Shown here: piece after piece, positions 7,880-17,192 of the stretch | How positions within the stretch are numbered: position 1 is the stretch's first letter | Layout of the letters: every line of letters begins with the position of its first letter | Assembly: GCF_018474005.1 (NCBI RefSeq) | Contig: NZ_JAHCSH010000009.1 | Span: 1-38,553 of the forward strand | Length of the DNA: 38,553 bases | DNA from: Curvibacter sp. CHRR-16 | GTDB lineage: Bacteria > Pseudomonadota > Gammaproteobacteria > Burkholderiales > Burkholderiaceae_C | Direction of reading: 5' to 3' | Notes under the pieces: generated by a model | Database searches by the model: none | What the model was told of the DNA's origin: nothing | What the model saw: only the letters and a program-made list of their open reading frames with translations | Translations under genes and position numbers: made by a program

Positions 7880-8686
7880 ATGTCCAAACCATTTGCCTAC
7901 AAGACCAGTGCGTTGGCACTGGCTTTGCTCGTCGTTTCAGGAACCAGTTCGGCTGGTTTGTTTGAAGACGATGAAGCCCGTCGCGCCATCTTGGATCTGC
8001 GTCAAAAAGTGGAAGAGTTGCGTGCTGAAACAGACCGCAAACAGTCTACAACCGCGCAAGAACTATCTGGTGCACAACAAGAGCAGTCCAATGCGGTCAA
8101 TGGCCTGCGCCAGAGCCTGCAAGACATTTTGAATCAGTTGGAGCAAATTAAAGCCGATCAGGCCAAGCTGCGTGGTCAGAATGAGCAGTTGAGCAAAGAC
8201 GTGAGTGATTTGCAACGCCAATTGCGTGATGCCAATCAAATCACCGATGAACGCCTGCGCAATTTGGAGCCTCTGACTGTGACCGTAGACGGGCAGAGCT
8301 TCAAAGCACAGCAAACTGAGAAAAAGGATTTCGAGTCTGCTCTGGCGACGCTGCGCCAAGGGGATTTTGATGCCGCCCAAACGCTGTTTACCGACTTCTT
8401 GAATCGGTATGGCAGTAGCGGCTACAAGCCTTCTGCCTTGTTCTGGTTGGGCAGTGCCCAATACGCAGTCAAGAATTACAAAGACGCCATCACGACCTTG
8501 CGCCAGCTACTGACTGCTGCACCTACCCACCAGCGTGCACCAGAGGCCATGCTGACTGTGGCCAATTCACAGTTGGAAATGAAGGACACCAAGGCGGCCA
8601 AAAAGACGTTTGAGGACGTGCAGGCCAAATACCCCGGTACCGATGCCGCCAGTGTGGCTAAGAGCCGTGCGACTAAGCTCAAGTAA
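7880..8686 (+). CDS. cpoB: Cell division coordinator CpoB (YbgF)
   Basis: A 268-residue periplasmic protein with a signal peptide (ALALALLVVSGTSSA, cut near residue 25). An N-terminal coiled coil (about 35-125, many Gln/Glu/Leu heptads) mediates trimerisation in the family. C-terminal TPR repeats (about 145-265) include FESALATLRQGDFDAAQTLF and YKPSALFWLGSAQYAVKNYKDA. CpoB links Tol-Pal to peptidoglycan synthase PBP1B. It follows pal by 9 nt. Its stop overlaps the ATG of tcdA by 1 nt (TAATG), so tcdA is translationally coupled to the Tol operon. Confidence 0.95.
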   Translation: MSKPFAYKTSALALALLVVSGTSSAGLFEDDEARRAILDLRQKVEELRAETDRKQSTTAQELSGAQQEQSNAVNGLRQSLQDILNQLEQIKADQAKLRGQNEQLSKDVSDLQRQLRDANQITDERLRNLEPLTVTVDGQSFKAQQTEKKDFESALATLRQGDFDAAQTLFTDFLNRYGSSGYKPSALFWLGSAQYAVKNYKDAITTLRQLLTAAPTHQRAPEAMLTVANSQLEMKDTKAAKKTFEDVQAKYPGTDAASVAKSRATKLK

Positions 8687-9456
8687 TGGCTGATATGGAG
8701 CACACCGATGACAACGCTCGCCGCTTTGGTGGATTGGAGCGCTTGTACGGTGTTACACCCGCTCAGCGTATCCGTGCCGCCCATGTGGTGGTAGTGGGCA
8801 TCGGTGGGGTAGGCAGTTGGGTGGCTGAAGCCTTGGCTCGCAGCGGGGTAGGGCAACTGACCCTGATCGATATGGACCACATTGCCGAGTCCAATATCAA
8901 CCGCCAGATTCATGCCCTGAGTAGCACTGTCGGACAAGCCAAGGTAGAGGCCATGCGTGAACGCATCGCACTCATCAATCCGCAATGCCAAGTTCATTGC
9001 GTGGACGATTTTGTGGATCCCGCCAATTGGGAACAACTGGTTCCGCCGGGTGCCAATGCCGTTATTGATGCATGTGACCAAGTTGCAGCCAAGACTGCCA
9101 TGGCTGCTTGGGCCATTAAAACCAAAACGGTGTTCATCGCTGTCGGCGCGGCAGGTGGCAAGCTCAGTGGTCACAAAGTGGATATCGCCGATATTGCCCA
9201 TGCGACCCATGATCCTTTGTTGGCTCAGCTGCGCTACCGCTTGCGCAAGCACTATGGAGCCTCTCGCAGTGGCAAAAACATGGGGGTGCCGGTGGTCTTC
9301 AGCCCTGAGACTGTCAAGCCTGCCGATGCCAGTTGTGCCTTGCAAGGTGATGGCTCACTCAACTGCCACGGCTATGGCTCATCAGTCACGGTTACCGCCA
9401 CATTCGGTTTGTGCGCTGCGGGATGGGTTCTGAACAAAATATCTGCTGTTTCTTGA
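8686..9456 (+). CDS. tcdA: tRNA threonylcarbamoyladenosine dehydratase TcdA
   Basis: A 256-residue E1/ThiF-like enzyme. The N-terminus shows RRFGGLERLYG and the Rossmann nucleotide-binding loop VVGIGGVGSWVAEALARSG (about residues 35-53). LTLIDMDHIAESNINRQ is the acidic/Arg segment of the adenylation site. TcdA uses ATP to cyclise t6A37 of tRNAs to ct6A. Two tRNA-Lys genes, which carry t6A in bacteria, lie directly downstream; this may be coincidence. Length matches the family. The stop codon overlaps the predicted -35 element of the tRNA promoter. Confidence 0.93.
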   Translation: MADMEHTDDNARRFGGLERLYGVTPAQRIRAAHVVVVGIGGVGSWVAEALARSGVGQLTLIDMDHIAESNINRQIHALSSTVGQAKVEAMRERIALINPQCQVHCVDDFVDPANWEQLVPPGANAVIDACDQVAAKTAMAAWAIKTKTVFIAVGAAGGKLSGHKVDIADIAHATHDPLLAQLRYRLRKHYGASRSGKNMGVPVVFSPETVKPADASCALQGDGSLNCHGYGSSVTVTATFGLCAAGWVLNKISAVS

Positions 9457-9482
9457 TCTGGTTCGAAAAATCTGTGTAGAAT
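9453..9482 (+). promoter_or_regulatory. Predicted sigma70 promoter of the tRNA-Lys pair
   Basis: TTGATC at 9453-9458, then an 18-nt spacer, then TAGAAT at 9477-9482. These match the TTGACA and TATAAT consensus in 4 and 5 of 6 positions. Transcription would start near 9489, giving a leader of about 50 nt before the first tRNA. The -35 lies over the tcdA stop codon, so the tRNAs need not depend on the Tol operon. Prediction by eye. Confidence 0.6.
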
Positions 9483-9539
9483 CTTGGTTTCCGCAGATGA
9501 CAACGCAGCTATAAGTTGATTGTTTGATGTCTGTTAGGC

Positions 9540-9615
9540 GGGTCGTTAGCTCAGTTGGTAGAGCAGCGGACTTTTAATCCGTTGGTCGCAGGTTCGAATC
9601 CTGCACGACCCACCA
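9540..9615 (+). tRNA. tRNA-Lys (UUU)
   Basis: A 76-nt tRNA. The acceptor stem GGGTCGT pairs fully with ACGACCC, the discriminator is A and the CCA is encoded. The D arm is TAGCTCAGTTGGTAGAGCA. The anticodon stem GCGGA/TCCGT holds loop CTTTTAA, giving anticodon TTT. The T arm contains GGTTCGAATCC. It reads AAA and AAG lysine codons. Confidence 0.97.
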
Positions 9616-9620
9616 AATTT

Positions 9621-9696
9621 GGGTTCTTAGCTCAGTTGGTAGAGCAGCGGACTCTTAATCCGTAGGTCGAGTGTTCGAGTCACTCAGGACCCACCA
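9621..9696 (+). tRNA. tRNA-Lys (CUU)
   Basis: A 76-nt tRNA starting 5 nt after the first. The acceptor stem GGGTTCT pairs with AGGACCC (one G-U pair), followed by discriminator A and encoded CCA. The anticodon arm is identical to its neighbour except for loop CTCTTAA, giving anticodon CTT, which reads AAG. D and anticodon arms are nearly the same as in the UUU gene, while the acceptor and T arms differ, which suggests an old tandem duplication. Confidence 0.95.
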
Positions 9697-9701
9697 AATT
9701 C

Positions 9702-9730
9702 AAAAGCCCTGCTGAGCAGGGCTTTTTTTA
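9702..9730 (+). terminator. Rho-independent terminator after the tRNA-Lys pair
   Basis: AAAGCCCTGC-TGA-GCAGGGCTTT forms a perfect 10-bp stem with a 3-nt loop (9703-9725) and continues into a T run to 9729. It begins 6 nt after the second tRNA. It ends the tRNA transcript. Confidence 0.93.
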
Positions 9731-9785
9731 TTGTCTCTCTTGAGAGTAAGTGGCGGACAGACGCAGCCCCAAGTTGCATGAGCAG

Positions 9786-9804
9786 GGTACAGGTGTGCTG
9801 TACC
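9786..9804. other. Perfect hairpin between the tRNA terminator and the ABC-F gene end
   Basis: GGTACAG-GTGTG-CTGTACC, a 7-bp stem with a 5-nt loop, 20 bp beyond the stop of the minus-strand ABC-F gene. It has no T tract in either direction, so it could be a weak or Rho-assisted end signal for that operon, or mere chance. Nothing else is seen in 9731-9824. Confidence 0.35.
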
Positions 9805-9824
9805 GCTTCACGGTGTATCTGGTC

Positions 9825-11762
9825 TTACTCCAGCAAGCCACTCAATTCAAGCCACTTTTCTTCTAGCTGCGCCAATTCTTGCGTCAACACTTTGTGGCGT
9901 TTACCCGCTTGGGCCATTTCATCGGCAGGCACGTTGTCGGCAAAGCGCTGCTCCAAAGTCGCCACCTCGGCTTGTACTTTGGCCATCTGTTGCTCAGTGG
10001 CTGCCAGTTCTTTTTTCCACTTGCGCACTTGCTCCGGGCTGGGGCCCGTAGGCGCAGGCTTGATGGCTTGGGCCTGGGTAGTGGGGGCAGGGCGTTTGGC
10101 TTGTTGCTCGGCTTTCAAGGCTTCGCGCTGGCGTTTGGCTTCGTCCAGCAGGTACTGCTGGTAGTCGTCCAGGTCACCATCAAACGGCTTCAGAGCCCCT
10201 TGTCCGACCAGCCAAAATTCATCGCATACCGAGCGCAGCAGTGATCGATCGTGGCTGACCAGCATCACGGTACCTTCAAAGCTGTTGAGTGCCATGCCCA
10301 GCGCTTCGCGGGTGGCCAAGTCCAGGTGGTTGGTCGGCTCGTCCAGCAGCAGCAGGTTGGGGCGCTGCCATACCAGCATGGCCAGCACCAAGCGGGCTTT
10401 CTCACCACCGCTCATGCTGCCCACACTCTGGTGCACCATGTCGCCGGTGAAATTGAAGCTGCCTAGGAAGCCGCGCAAATCTTGCTCGCGGTCATTGCGG
10501 CTGCCGCCATCGCTGTGGGCCAGCTCACGGGCCAAGCGAATCATGTGCTGTAGGGGTGAGTCATCGGGGCGCAGCACGTCGAGCTCTTGCTGGGCAAAGT
10601 AGCCGATGGATAAGCCTTTGCCCTCGGTGACGGTGCCCTGCACGGGGCTGAGCGTGCGGGCAATCGTCTTGACCAACGTGGATTTACCTTGCCCGTTGGC
10701 ACCCAAGATGCCGATGCGCTGCCCCGCCAGCACCGAGCGCTGGATGTTGTGCACGATGACCTTGGCCTGCGCTCCCTCCACGCTTTCTTCGGCAGGGTAA
10801 CCCACATCCACCCCCGAGAGGGCCAGCATGGGGTTGGGGATGTTGGCGGGCTCCAAAAATGAGAACTGGAAATCCGCTTCGCTCAGTAGAGGTGCAATGC
10901 GCTCCATGCGATCGAGGGCCTTCACGCGGCTTTGCGCTTGCTTGGCTTTGCTGGCTTTGGCTTTGAAGCGGTCGATGAACTTTTGCAGGTGGGCGATCTT
11001 GTCTTGCTGGCGTGAGTAGGCCGCTTGTTGCTGTTCTAGTTGCTCAGCGCGCATGTCTTCAAAGCGGCTGTAGTTGCCACCGTAGCGCACCAGTTTTTGC
11101 GCGTCGATGTGCACCGTCACCTGTGTGACTGCATCCAAAAACTCGCGGTCGTGGCTGATCACCAATATCGTGCCCTCGTACTTGCGCAGCCAGCTTTCTA
11201 GCCAGACCAAGGCGTCCAAGTCCAAGTGGTTGGTTGGCTCATCGAGCAACAGCAGGTCGCTCGGGCACATCAGTGCGCGGGCCAGTTGCAAGCGCATGCG
11301 CCATCCACCGGAGAAGCTGTTGACCGGCAGCATCAGTTGCGCATGTGTAAAGCCCAAACCCATCAGCAGCGCTTGGGCACGTGCCGGCGCATCGTGTTCA
11401 CCCGCATCGTGCAAGGCGGTGTAGGCGTGGGCCATGCGCTCGTAGTCTTCGGCACTTTCGGCAGCTTTGACTTCGGCCCGAGCGGCTGCAAGCACCAAGT
11501 CGCCATCGACCACAAAGTCGGTAGCGGGCTCTTCGGTTTCGGGCATGTCCTGCGCCACTTGTGCCATGCGCCAGTGCGGCGGAATGCTGAACTCGCCGCT
11601 GTCTTCGTGCAGGCGGCCAGTGAGTAAGGCAAATACTGTGGACTTACCCGCACCATTGCGGCCCACAAGTCCGACTTTTTCTCCGGGGTTGATGGTGGTG
11701 CTGGCGTCTTGCAATATCACCTTCACCCCGCGGCGCAGGGTGATGTTTTTGAGGTTGATCAT
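9825..11762 (-). CDS. ABC-F family ATPase, YheS-like
   Basis: A 645-residue soluble protein with two ABC ATPase domains and no membrane segment. Domain 1: Walker A GRNGAGKST (about 36-44), signature SGGWRMRLQLA, Walker B LLLLDEPTNHLDLD. A charged linker follows (QDKIAHLQKFIDRFKAKASKAKQAQSR, the P-site tRNA interaction motif region). Domain 2: GANGQGKST, SGGEKARLVLA, LLLLDEPTNHLDL. A C-terminal coiled coil ends the protein. Linker and start (MINLKNITLRRGVKVIL) match the YheS branch; ABC-F proteins act on the ribosomal E site to rescue or modulate stalled ribosomes. It is the last gene of the dap operon, 4 nt after prmB, which methylates ribosomal protein L3. Confidence 0.92.
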   Translation of the reverse strand: MINLKNITLRRGVKVILQDASTTINPGEKVGLVGRNGAGKSTVFALLTGRLHEDSGEFSIPPHWRMAQVAQDMPETEEPATDFVVDGDLVLAAARAEVKAAESAEDYERMAHAYTALHDAGEHDAPARAQALLMGLGFTHAQLMLPVNSFSGGWRMRLQLARALMCPSDLLLLDEPTNHLDLDALVWLESWLRKYEGTILVISHDREFLDAVTQVTVHIDAQKLVRYGGNYSRFEDMRAEQLEQQQAAYSRQQDKIAHLQKFIDRFKAKASKAKQAQSRVKALDRMERIAPLLSEADFQFSFLEPANIPNPMLALSGVDVGYPAEESVEGAQAKVIVHNIQRSVLAGQRIGILGANGQGKSTLVKTIARTLSPVQGTVTEGKGLSIGYFAQQELDVLRPDDSPLQHMIRLARELAHSDGGSRNDREQDLRGFLGSFNFTGDMVHQSVGSMSGGEKARLVLAMLVWQRPNLLLLDEPTNHLDLATREALGMALNSFEGTVMLVSHDRSLLRSVCDEFWLVGQGALKPFDGDLDDYQQYLLDEAKRQREALKAEQQAKRPAPTTQAQAIKPAPTGPSPEQVRKWKKELAATEQQMAKVQAEVATLEQRFADNVPADEMAQAGKRHKVLTQELAQLEEKWLELSGLLE

Positions 11763-11766
11763 GGTG

Positions 11767-12666
11767 TCAGGTGTTGAGTGCGTCGCGTGTGAGCAGCAGC
11801 ACTTGGTCCGATCCGGCGCTCGTTTCTAGCCAGATGGGGTTGAGTTCAGGAAAGGCGTTCTCAAAGTAAGCACGCTCGTGGCCAATTTCGAGTACCAATA
11901 CGCCGATAGGCGACAGCACCCGGGCCACATCGGCCAGCAGGGGGCGGATGAAATCCATGCCATCTGCACCGCCTTGCAAATTGCCCGACAGCGCCATGGC
12001 CGGCTCGGCTTGGTACTCGGCGGGCAGGGCGGCCATGCTGTCAGCGTTCACATAGGGTGGGTTGCAGACAATCAGATCGTAGGGGCCTGTCAGCGCATGC
12101 AGGCCATCGCTTTGCAGCAAGGTGATGCGCGATTGCAACTGGTGCTGCGCCACGTTGATGCGGGCCACTTCCAAGGCCTCTGGTGACAAGTCCGATGCAT
12201 CCACCACCACGTCTGGGTAGGTCATGGCAGTGAGCACGGCCAAGCTGCCATTGCCCGTACACAGATCCAGCACGCGCTGGGTCGACTCGCTCAGCCAGTA
12301 GTCCAGGGAGCCATCGGCCAGCAACTCGGCAATCAGCGAGCGCGGAACGATGCTGCGCTCGTCCACGTAAAACGGTACGCCTTGCAGCCAAGCCTGCTTG
12401 ATGAGGTAGGCCAGTGGTTTGCGGCTGCTGGTGCGTGCTCCTAAAAGAGTAGCTGCGGCAGCATATTCCACGGGCGTTACAGGCCGATTGGCTTGTGATT
12501 CGGAGCCCTCCAAGGGGGTGTCCAACGGCAGCCCAAGACTGTGCAAAACCAGCCATGCAGCCTCGTCCCACGCATTGGTGGTGCCATGGCCGAAATGGAC
12601 TTGCGCTTGCTCCAGCGCTTGGGCAGTGTGCTGAACCAGAGCCAGCAAGGTAGTGGGGGCGGTCAT
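11767..12666 (-). CDS. prmB: Ribosomal protein L3 N5-glutamine methyltransferase PrmB
   Basis: A 299-residue SAM-dependent methyltransferase. The N-terminal helical domain carries [29 protein letters not shown], the conserved linker of the HemK/PrmB group. The SAM site is [13 protein letters not shown] (about 144-156). The catalytic NPPY motif occurs in [15 protein letters not shown] (about 206-220) and binds the glutamine side chain of the substrate. The segment [20 protein letters not shown] and the length fit PrmB better than PrmC. Its start overlaps the dapE stop by 4 nt, so it is translationally coupled to dapE. Confidence 0.92.
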   Translation of the reverse strand: MTAPTTLLALVQHTAQALEQAQVHFGHGTTNAWDEAAWLVLHSLGLPLDTPLEGSESQANRPVTPVEYAAAATLLGARTSSRKPLAYLIKQAWLQGVPFYVDERSIVPRSLIAELLADGSLDYWLSESTQRVLDLCTGNGSLAVLTAMTYPDVVVDASDLSPEALEVARINVAQHQLQSRITLLQSDGLHALTGPYDLIVCNPPYVNADSMAALPAEYQAEPAMALSGNLQGGADGMDFIRPLLADVARVLSPIGVLVLEIGHERAYFENAFPELNPIWLETSAGSDQVLLLTRDALNT

Positions 12667-13826
12667 GCGGTCTGGCGTTGTTCCAGCAGCACCAGTGTCT
12701 GGCGGTAAATATTCTTCAGTGGCTCCACATCAGCCAGCACGATGTGCTCGTTGATTTGGTGGATGGTGGCGTTGGGGGGGCCCAGTTCAATCACCTCGGG
12801 GCATATCTGGGCGATAAAGCGTCCGTCACTGGTGCCACCAGTGGTGGAGAGTTGGGTTTGCAAGCCCGTTTCGGTGGTGATGGCTTGGCGCACGGCATCG
12901 ACCAATGGGCCGGGGCGGGTCAGGAAAGGCAAGCCGCCAACTGTCCAGCGCAAGTCGTAGCGCAGGCCGTGTTTGTCTAGTACAGCGCTCAAACGTTGCT
13001 GCAGCCCTTCGGGCGTGGATTCGGTGGAAAAGCGGAAATTGAAGTCCACCACCAATTGGCCGGGAATCACGTTGCTGGCACCAGTGCCCGCGTGGATGTT
13101 GCTGACCTGCCAGCTAGTGGGCGGGAAAAAGTCGTTGCCCTTGTCCCACTCGATGGCGACCAATTCCGCCAGTGCCGGGGCCAGCAAATGGATGGGATTT
13201 TGCGCCAAGTGGGGGTAGGCGATGTGGCCTTGGATGCCGTGTACGGTGAGCTTGCCGCTCATGGTGCCACGGCGCCCGTTTTTGATCATGTCGCCTGTGC
13301 GCTCCACCGATGTGGGTTCACCCACAATGCAGTAGTCCAGCCGCTCGCTGCGTGCTTGCAAAGTCTTGCACACCGCCACCGTGCCATCGACTGCGGGGCC
13401 TTCTTCGTCGCTGGTCAGGAGAAAAGCCAGATTGAGTGCTGGATCGGGATTGGTTTGCAAAAACTCTTCAACGGCTACCACAAAGGCGGCCAGCGAGGTC
13501 TTCATGTCCGAGGTGCCACGGCCAAATAGCTTGCCATCGCGGTAACTGGGCACAAAGGGCGGGGAGCTCCACTGCTCTAACGGGCCTGTGGGCACCACAT
13601 CGGTGTGGCCTGCTAGCACCAAGGTACGGCCTTCAGTCCCCAGTCGGCCTGTGCGTTTGGCCCACAGATTGGTCACAGGTGCGTCCACAGGGCCGTAAGT
13701 GAGTAGATCGCATTCAAAGCCCAGTGGGCGCAGGCGTGCACACAAAATATCCAAGCAACCCGCATCATCAGGGGTCACAGATGGCCTGGCAATCAGTTGC
13801 TCGACCAGATCGAGGGTAGGTGTCAT
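12663..13826 (-). CDS. dapE: Succinyl-diaminopimelate desuccinylase DapE
   Basis: A 387-residue M20-family zinc hydrolase that removes succinate from N-succinyl-LL-diaminopimelate in lysine and cell-wall synthesis. Motifs: [12 protein letters not shown] (metal His and catalytic Asp, about 70-81), [14 protein letters not shown] (bridging Asp), [12 protein letters not shown] (general base and metal Glu pair, about 143-154), and the C-terminal [16 protein letters not shown] with the last metal His. Length matches the family. It overlaps pilU upstream and prmB downstream by 4 nt each. dapC and dapD are in the same operon, so three consecutive steps of the succinylase branch are grouped here. Confidence 0.97.
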   Translation of the reverse strand: MTPTLDLVEQLIARPSVTPDDAGCLDILCARLRPLGFECDLLTYGPVDAPVTNLWAKRTGRLGTEGRTLVLAGHTDVVPTGPLEQWSSPPFVPSYRDGKLFGRGTSDMKTSLAAFVVAVEEFLQTNPDPALNLAFLLTSDEEGPAVDGTVAVCKTLQARSERLDYCIVGEPTSVERTGDMIKNGRRGTMSGKLTVHGIQGHIAYPHLAQNPIHLLAPALAELVAIEWDKGNDFFPPTSWQVSNIHAGTGASNVIPGQLVVDFNFRFSTESTPEGLQQRLSAVLDKHGLRYDLRWTVGGLPFLTRPGPLVDAVRQAITTETGLQTQLSTTGGTSDGRFIAQICPEVIELGPPNATIHQINEHIVLADVEPLKNIYRQTLVLLEQRQTA

Positions 13827-14995
13827 TCGGACTTGATATCCAGCGTGATTTCGGTGAAAGAGGCTTCCTCCTCCTCCAAAAACTCCGCCTTTTTGGTGGT
13901 TTTAGTGGTGGGTTTGAACTCGTTTTGCAGACGCCACAACAGGTTGGTAGGCGAGTCGGCATGGGCCAAGCCCTCGTTGCGATCGACAGATCCACCGGTG
14001 ATCAGGCGGGCAATGTCTTGCTCAAAGGTTTGCGAGCCTTCGGCCATGGATTTCTCCATCGCATCGCGCACGCCAGAGAAGTCTCCATTGGCAATCAGCT
14101 CGGCGATTAGCTTGGTGTTGAGCAGCACCTCGGCCGCCGGCACCCGCAGCCCTTGGGTGGTGCGCAGCAAGCGCTGCGACACCACGGCCTTGAGGGCAGC
14201 AGCCAAGTCACCCAGCATGGTGGGACGCACTTCGACAGGGTAGAAGTTCAAAATCCGGTTCAAGGCTTGGTAGCTGTTGTTAGCATGCAAGGTGGCCAAG
14301 CACAAGTGGCCCGATTGGGCGTAAGCAATGGCTGCTGACATGGTTTCTTGGTCGCGAATTTCGCCGATCAAGATCACATCAGGCGCTTGGCGCAGGGCGT
14401 TTTTCAGCGCAATTTGCAGCGATGCAGTGTCCGTTCCCACTTCGCGTTGGTTGACCACGGCTTTTTTGTTGCGGAACAAAAACTCGACCGGATCTTCAAT
14501 CGTCAGGATGTGGCCAGGTACCCGCTCGTTGCGGTAGTCGATCATGGAGGCCAGCGTCGTGCTCTTGCCCGCACCGGTGGAACCCACCATGAGCACCAAG
14601 CCGCGCTTTTCCATGATCAACTCGGACAAGATAGCCGGTAGCTGCAATTGTTCAAGCGGCGGAATGTCTACCGACACATAGCGAATCACAGCGGCAATCG
14701 TGCCACGCTGGCGCATCGCGCTCAAACGAAAACGGCCCACCCCAGGCATGGGAATACCGATATTGAGCTCCCCCTCGCGATCCAACTGCTGCATTTGCTC
14801 GGGCGTAATCACTTCGGTGAGCAAATTGCGCGGTGCATCGGTTGTCAGCGTCTGGTTGTTGATGGGCACGCATTGCCCATTGATTTTGATCAGCGCAGGC
14901 GCATGGGCGGACAAATACACATCGGAAGCGCGTTTCTCGCTCATCAAGCGAAAAATGCGCTCCATGGTGCCAGATGGCGGGGGCAAGCTACTCAT
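13823..14995 (-). CDS. pilU: Type IV pilus retraction ATPase PilU
   Basis: A 390-residue hexameric secretion-type ATPase. Motifs in order: the N-terminal [23 protein letters not shown] typical of PilU, Walker [11 protein letters not shown] (about 137-146), the Asp box [10 protein letters not shown], Walker [14 protein letters not shown] and the His box LATLHANNS. PilU assists PilT in pulling pili back. No pilT or other pilus gene is in the window; pilU sits between dapD (51 nt upstream) and dapE (4-nt overlap). The C-terminus has an extra acidic/Lys tail ([16 protein letters not shown]). Confidence 0.92.
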   Translation of the reverse strand: MSSLPPPSGTMERIFRLMSEKRASDVYLSAHAPALIKINGQCVPINNQTLTTDAPRNLLTEVITPEQMQQLDREGELNIGIPMPGVGRFRLSAMRQRGTIAAVIRYVSVDIPPLEQLQLPAILSELIMEKRGLVLMVGSTGAGKSTTLASMIDYRNERVPGHILTIEDPVEFLFRNKKAVVNQREVGTDTASLQIALKNALRQAPDVILIGEIRDQETMSAAIAYAQSGHLCLATLHANNSYQALNRILNFYPVEVRPTMLGDLAAALKAVVSQRLLRTTQGLRVPAAEVLLNTKLIAELIANGDFSGVRDAMEKSMAEGSQTFEQDIARLITGGSVDRNEGLAHADSPTNLLWRLQNEFKPTTKTTKKAEFLEEEEASFTEITLDIKSE

Positions 14996-15046
14996 GGCAA
15001 CAATCCCTAGGTAATGAGGTGAAGATAGGCCGCCCTAGCGCGGGGT

Positions 15047-15871
15047 TTAGTCGCGCAGCAAATCGTTGAGCGAAGTTTTGGCGCGGGTTTGTGCGTCCAC
15101 TCGCTTGACGATGATGGCTGCATACAGGCTGTAGCGGCCGCCGTCTTTGGGCAGGCTACCAGAAATCACCACCGATCCTGCAGGAACGCGGCCGTAAGTG
15201 GTCTCACCTGTTGCGCGGTCGTAAATCGGGGTGCTTTGGCCGATGTACACACCCATAGAGATGACGGAGTTTTCTTCCACCACCACGCCTTCCACAATCT
15301 CAGAGCGCGCGCCGATGAAGCAGTTGTCTTCAATGATGGTGGGGTTGGCTTGCAGCGGCTCAAGTACACCGCCAATGCCTACACCACCCGACAAGTGCAC
15401 GTTCTTGCCGATTTGCGCGCACGAGCCTACCGTGGCCCATGTGTCCACCATGGTGCCTTCGTCCACATAGGCTCCGATGTTCACGTAGCTGGGCATCAAA
15501 ATCACGCCTTTGGCTTGGTAGCTGCCACGACGAGCCACAGCCGGTGGCACTACGCGCACGCCGGTGGCTTTGAGTTGGTCTTCGCTCATGCCGGCAAACT
15601 TGGTGGGTACTTTGTCGTAAAAGCCCAGGTCACCAGCGGTGATCACGGCGTTGTCGTTGAGGCGAAAGCTCAACAGCACGGCCTTTTTGATCCATTGGTG
15701 CACCGACCATTGACCCACCGCTTCACGGGTGGCCACGCGCAGGCGGCCGCTGTCGAGTTCGCTGAGCACATGTTCTACGGCTTCACGCACTTCGGCGGGG
15801 GCCGATGCGGCGGAAATGCTGGTGCGGTTTTCCCAAGCGGTGTCGATGATGGATTGCAGTTGTTGGCTCAT
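15047..15871 (-). CDS. dapD: Tetrahydrodipicolinate N-succinyltransferase DapD
   Basis: A 274-residue trimeric acyltransferase. An N-terminal helical domain ([12 protein letters not shown]) is followed by a left-handed beta-helix of hexapeptide repeats at about 110-235 ([55 protein letters not shown]). It transfers succinyl from succinyl-CoA to tetrahydrodipicolinate, the first committed step of the succinylase branch of lysine/mDAP synthesis. Length and motifs match the proteobacterial family closely. dapC lies 47 nt upstream; pilU follows after 51 nt. Confidence 0.97.
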   Translation of the reverse strand: MSQQLQSIIDTAWENRTSISAASAPAEVREAVEHVLSELDSGRLRVATREAVGQWSVHQWIKKAVLLSFRLNDNAVITAGDLGFYDKVPTKFAGMSEDQLKATGVRVVPPAVARRGSYQAKGVILMPSYVNIGAYVDEGTMVDTWATVGSCAQIGKNVHLSGGVGIGGVLEPLQANPTIIEDNCFIGARSEIVEGVVVEENSVISMGVYIGQSTPIYDRATGETTYGRVPAGSVVISGSLPKDGGRYSLYAAIIVKRVDAQTRAKTSLNDLLRD

Positions 15872-15918
15872 GGTGCTGAAAACAGGTAGGTAAGGAAAAG
15901 AAAAGTCAAAGGCTCAAA

Positions 15919-17127
15919 TCAACGGTTTTGAACGAACTGAACAATGCGCTGGGCGGCTTCCACGCACTCGGCGGTTTCGGCCACCAGTGCCATCCGGATG
16001 CGTTGGGCACCGGGGTTGTAGCCCTGTGCTTCGCGGGCCAGATAGCTGCCAGGCAGAACGGTCACATTGTATTGAGCGTACAGATCGCGGGCGAAGTCGG
16101 TGTCGCTGCCCTCTACTTTGGCCCACAGGTAAAAGCCGGCATCGGGCAGCGCCACGTCGAGCACGCTGCTGAGCATGGGGGTGACTTGGGCAAACTTGGT
16201 GCGGTAAAGCGCGCGGTTTTCTTCCACGTGGGCTTCGTCGTCCCACGCGGCAATGCTGGCCGTTTGCACCACCGGGCTCATGGCGCTGCCATGGTAGGTG
16301 CGGTAGAGCAGGAATTGCTGGATGAGCTTGGCATCCCCCGCGCAAAAGCCGCTGCGCATGCCCGGCACATTGCTGCGCTTGGACAAGCTGGTGAAGGACA
16401 CCAAATTGCGAAAATCGTGGCGACCCAGCTTGGTCGCCGCTTCCATGCCGCCCAATGGCGCTTCATCACGGAAGTAAATCTCGCTGTAGCACTCGTCGGA
16501 TGCGATCACAAAACCATATTGGTCACTCAAGGCAAAGAGTTTTTGCCACTCGCTCAGGGGCATGACCGCACCTGCAGGGTTGCCCGGCGAGCAGACATAC
16601 AGCAACTGGGTGCGTTGCCAGACATCGGCTGGGACGCTATCCCAGTCGGCCGCAAAATTGCGCGCAGGGTCGCTGGCTACAAAGTAGGGAAGGGCACCGC
16701 TTAGCAAGGCTGCGCCTTCGTAAATTTGGTAGAAAGGGTTGGGGCACACCACATAGGGCGTGGCACTGCTGGCCGCATCGCGTTGGCCGTTCACCACAGT
16801 TTGCGCAAACGCAAACAAAGCCTCGCGTGAACCGTTGATGGGTAGCACTTGGGTCGCCACATCCACTTGCAAGCCATAGCGGCGTTCTAGCCAGCGGCCA
16901 ATCGCTTGGCGCAGTGCGGGGTCGCCCGCTGTGGCAGGGTAGCCCGCCAAACCCGTGCCTTGAATGGCTTGGCAATAGGCGTCCTTGATCAGTTGGGGGG
17001 TGGCATGGCGGGGTTCGCCGATGCCTAAGCTGATAGGGCGATAAGCGGTGTTGGGGGATATGCCAGCAAATAGTTGGCGCAGGCGCTCAAACGGATAGGC
17101 CTGCAGGCGGGAGAGATACGGATTCAT
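15919..17127 (-). CDS. dapC: Succinyldiaminopimelate transaminase DapC
   Basis: A 402-residue class I PLP-dependent aminotransferase. It has the opening NPYLSRLQAYPFERLRQLFAG and LGIGEPRHATP typical of betaproteobacterial DapC, CSPGNPAG at about 188-195, the ASDECYSEIYF segment and the PLP-binding lysine in SFTSLSKRSNVPGMRSGF (about 247-264). It converts N-succinyl-2-amino-6-oxopimelate to succinyl-diaminopimelate with glutamate. It is the first gene of the minus-strand dap operon; its start is 65 bp from the divergent Hpt gene. Neighbouring dapD and dapE settle the specificity among similar aminotransferases. Confidence 0.93.
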   Translation of the reverse strand: MNPYLSRLQAYPFERLRQLFAGISPNTAYRPISLGIGEPRHATPQLIKDAYCQAIQGTGLAGYPATAGDPALRQAIGRWLERRYGLQVDVATQVLPINGSREALFAFAQTVVNGQRDAASSATPYVVCPNPFYQIYEGAALLSGALPYFVASDPARNFAADWDSVPADVWQRTQLLYVCSPGNPAGAVMPLSEWQKLFALSDQYGFVIASDECYSEIYFRDEAPLGGMEAATKLGRHDFRNLVSFTSLSKRSNVPGMRSGFCAGDAKLIQQFLLYRTYHGSAMSPVVQTASIAAWDDEAHVEENRALYRTKFAQVTPMLSSVLDVALPDAGFYLWAKVEGSDTDFARDLYAQYNVTVLPGSYLAREAQGYNPGAQRIRMALVAETAECVEAAQRIVQFVQNR

Positions 17128-17192
17128 GGCCGAAATTATCCTCGACTCCTCGGTACACTCGGGCCATATTGTGATGAGGATGTAACGCCACC

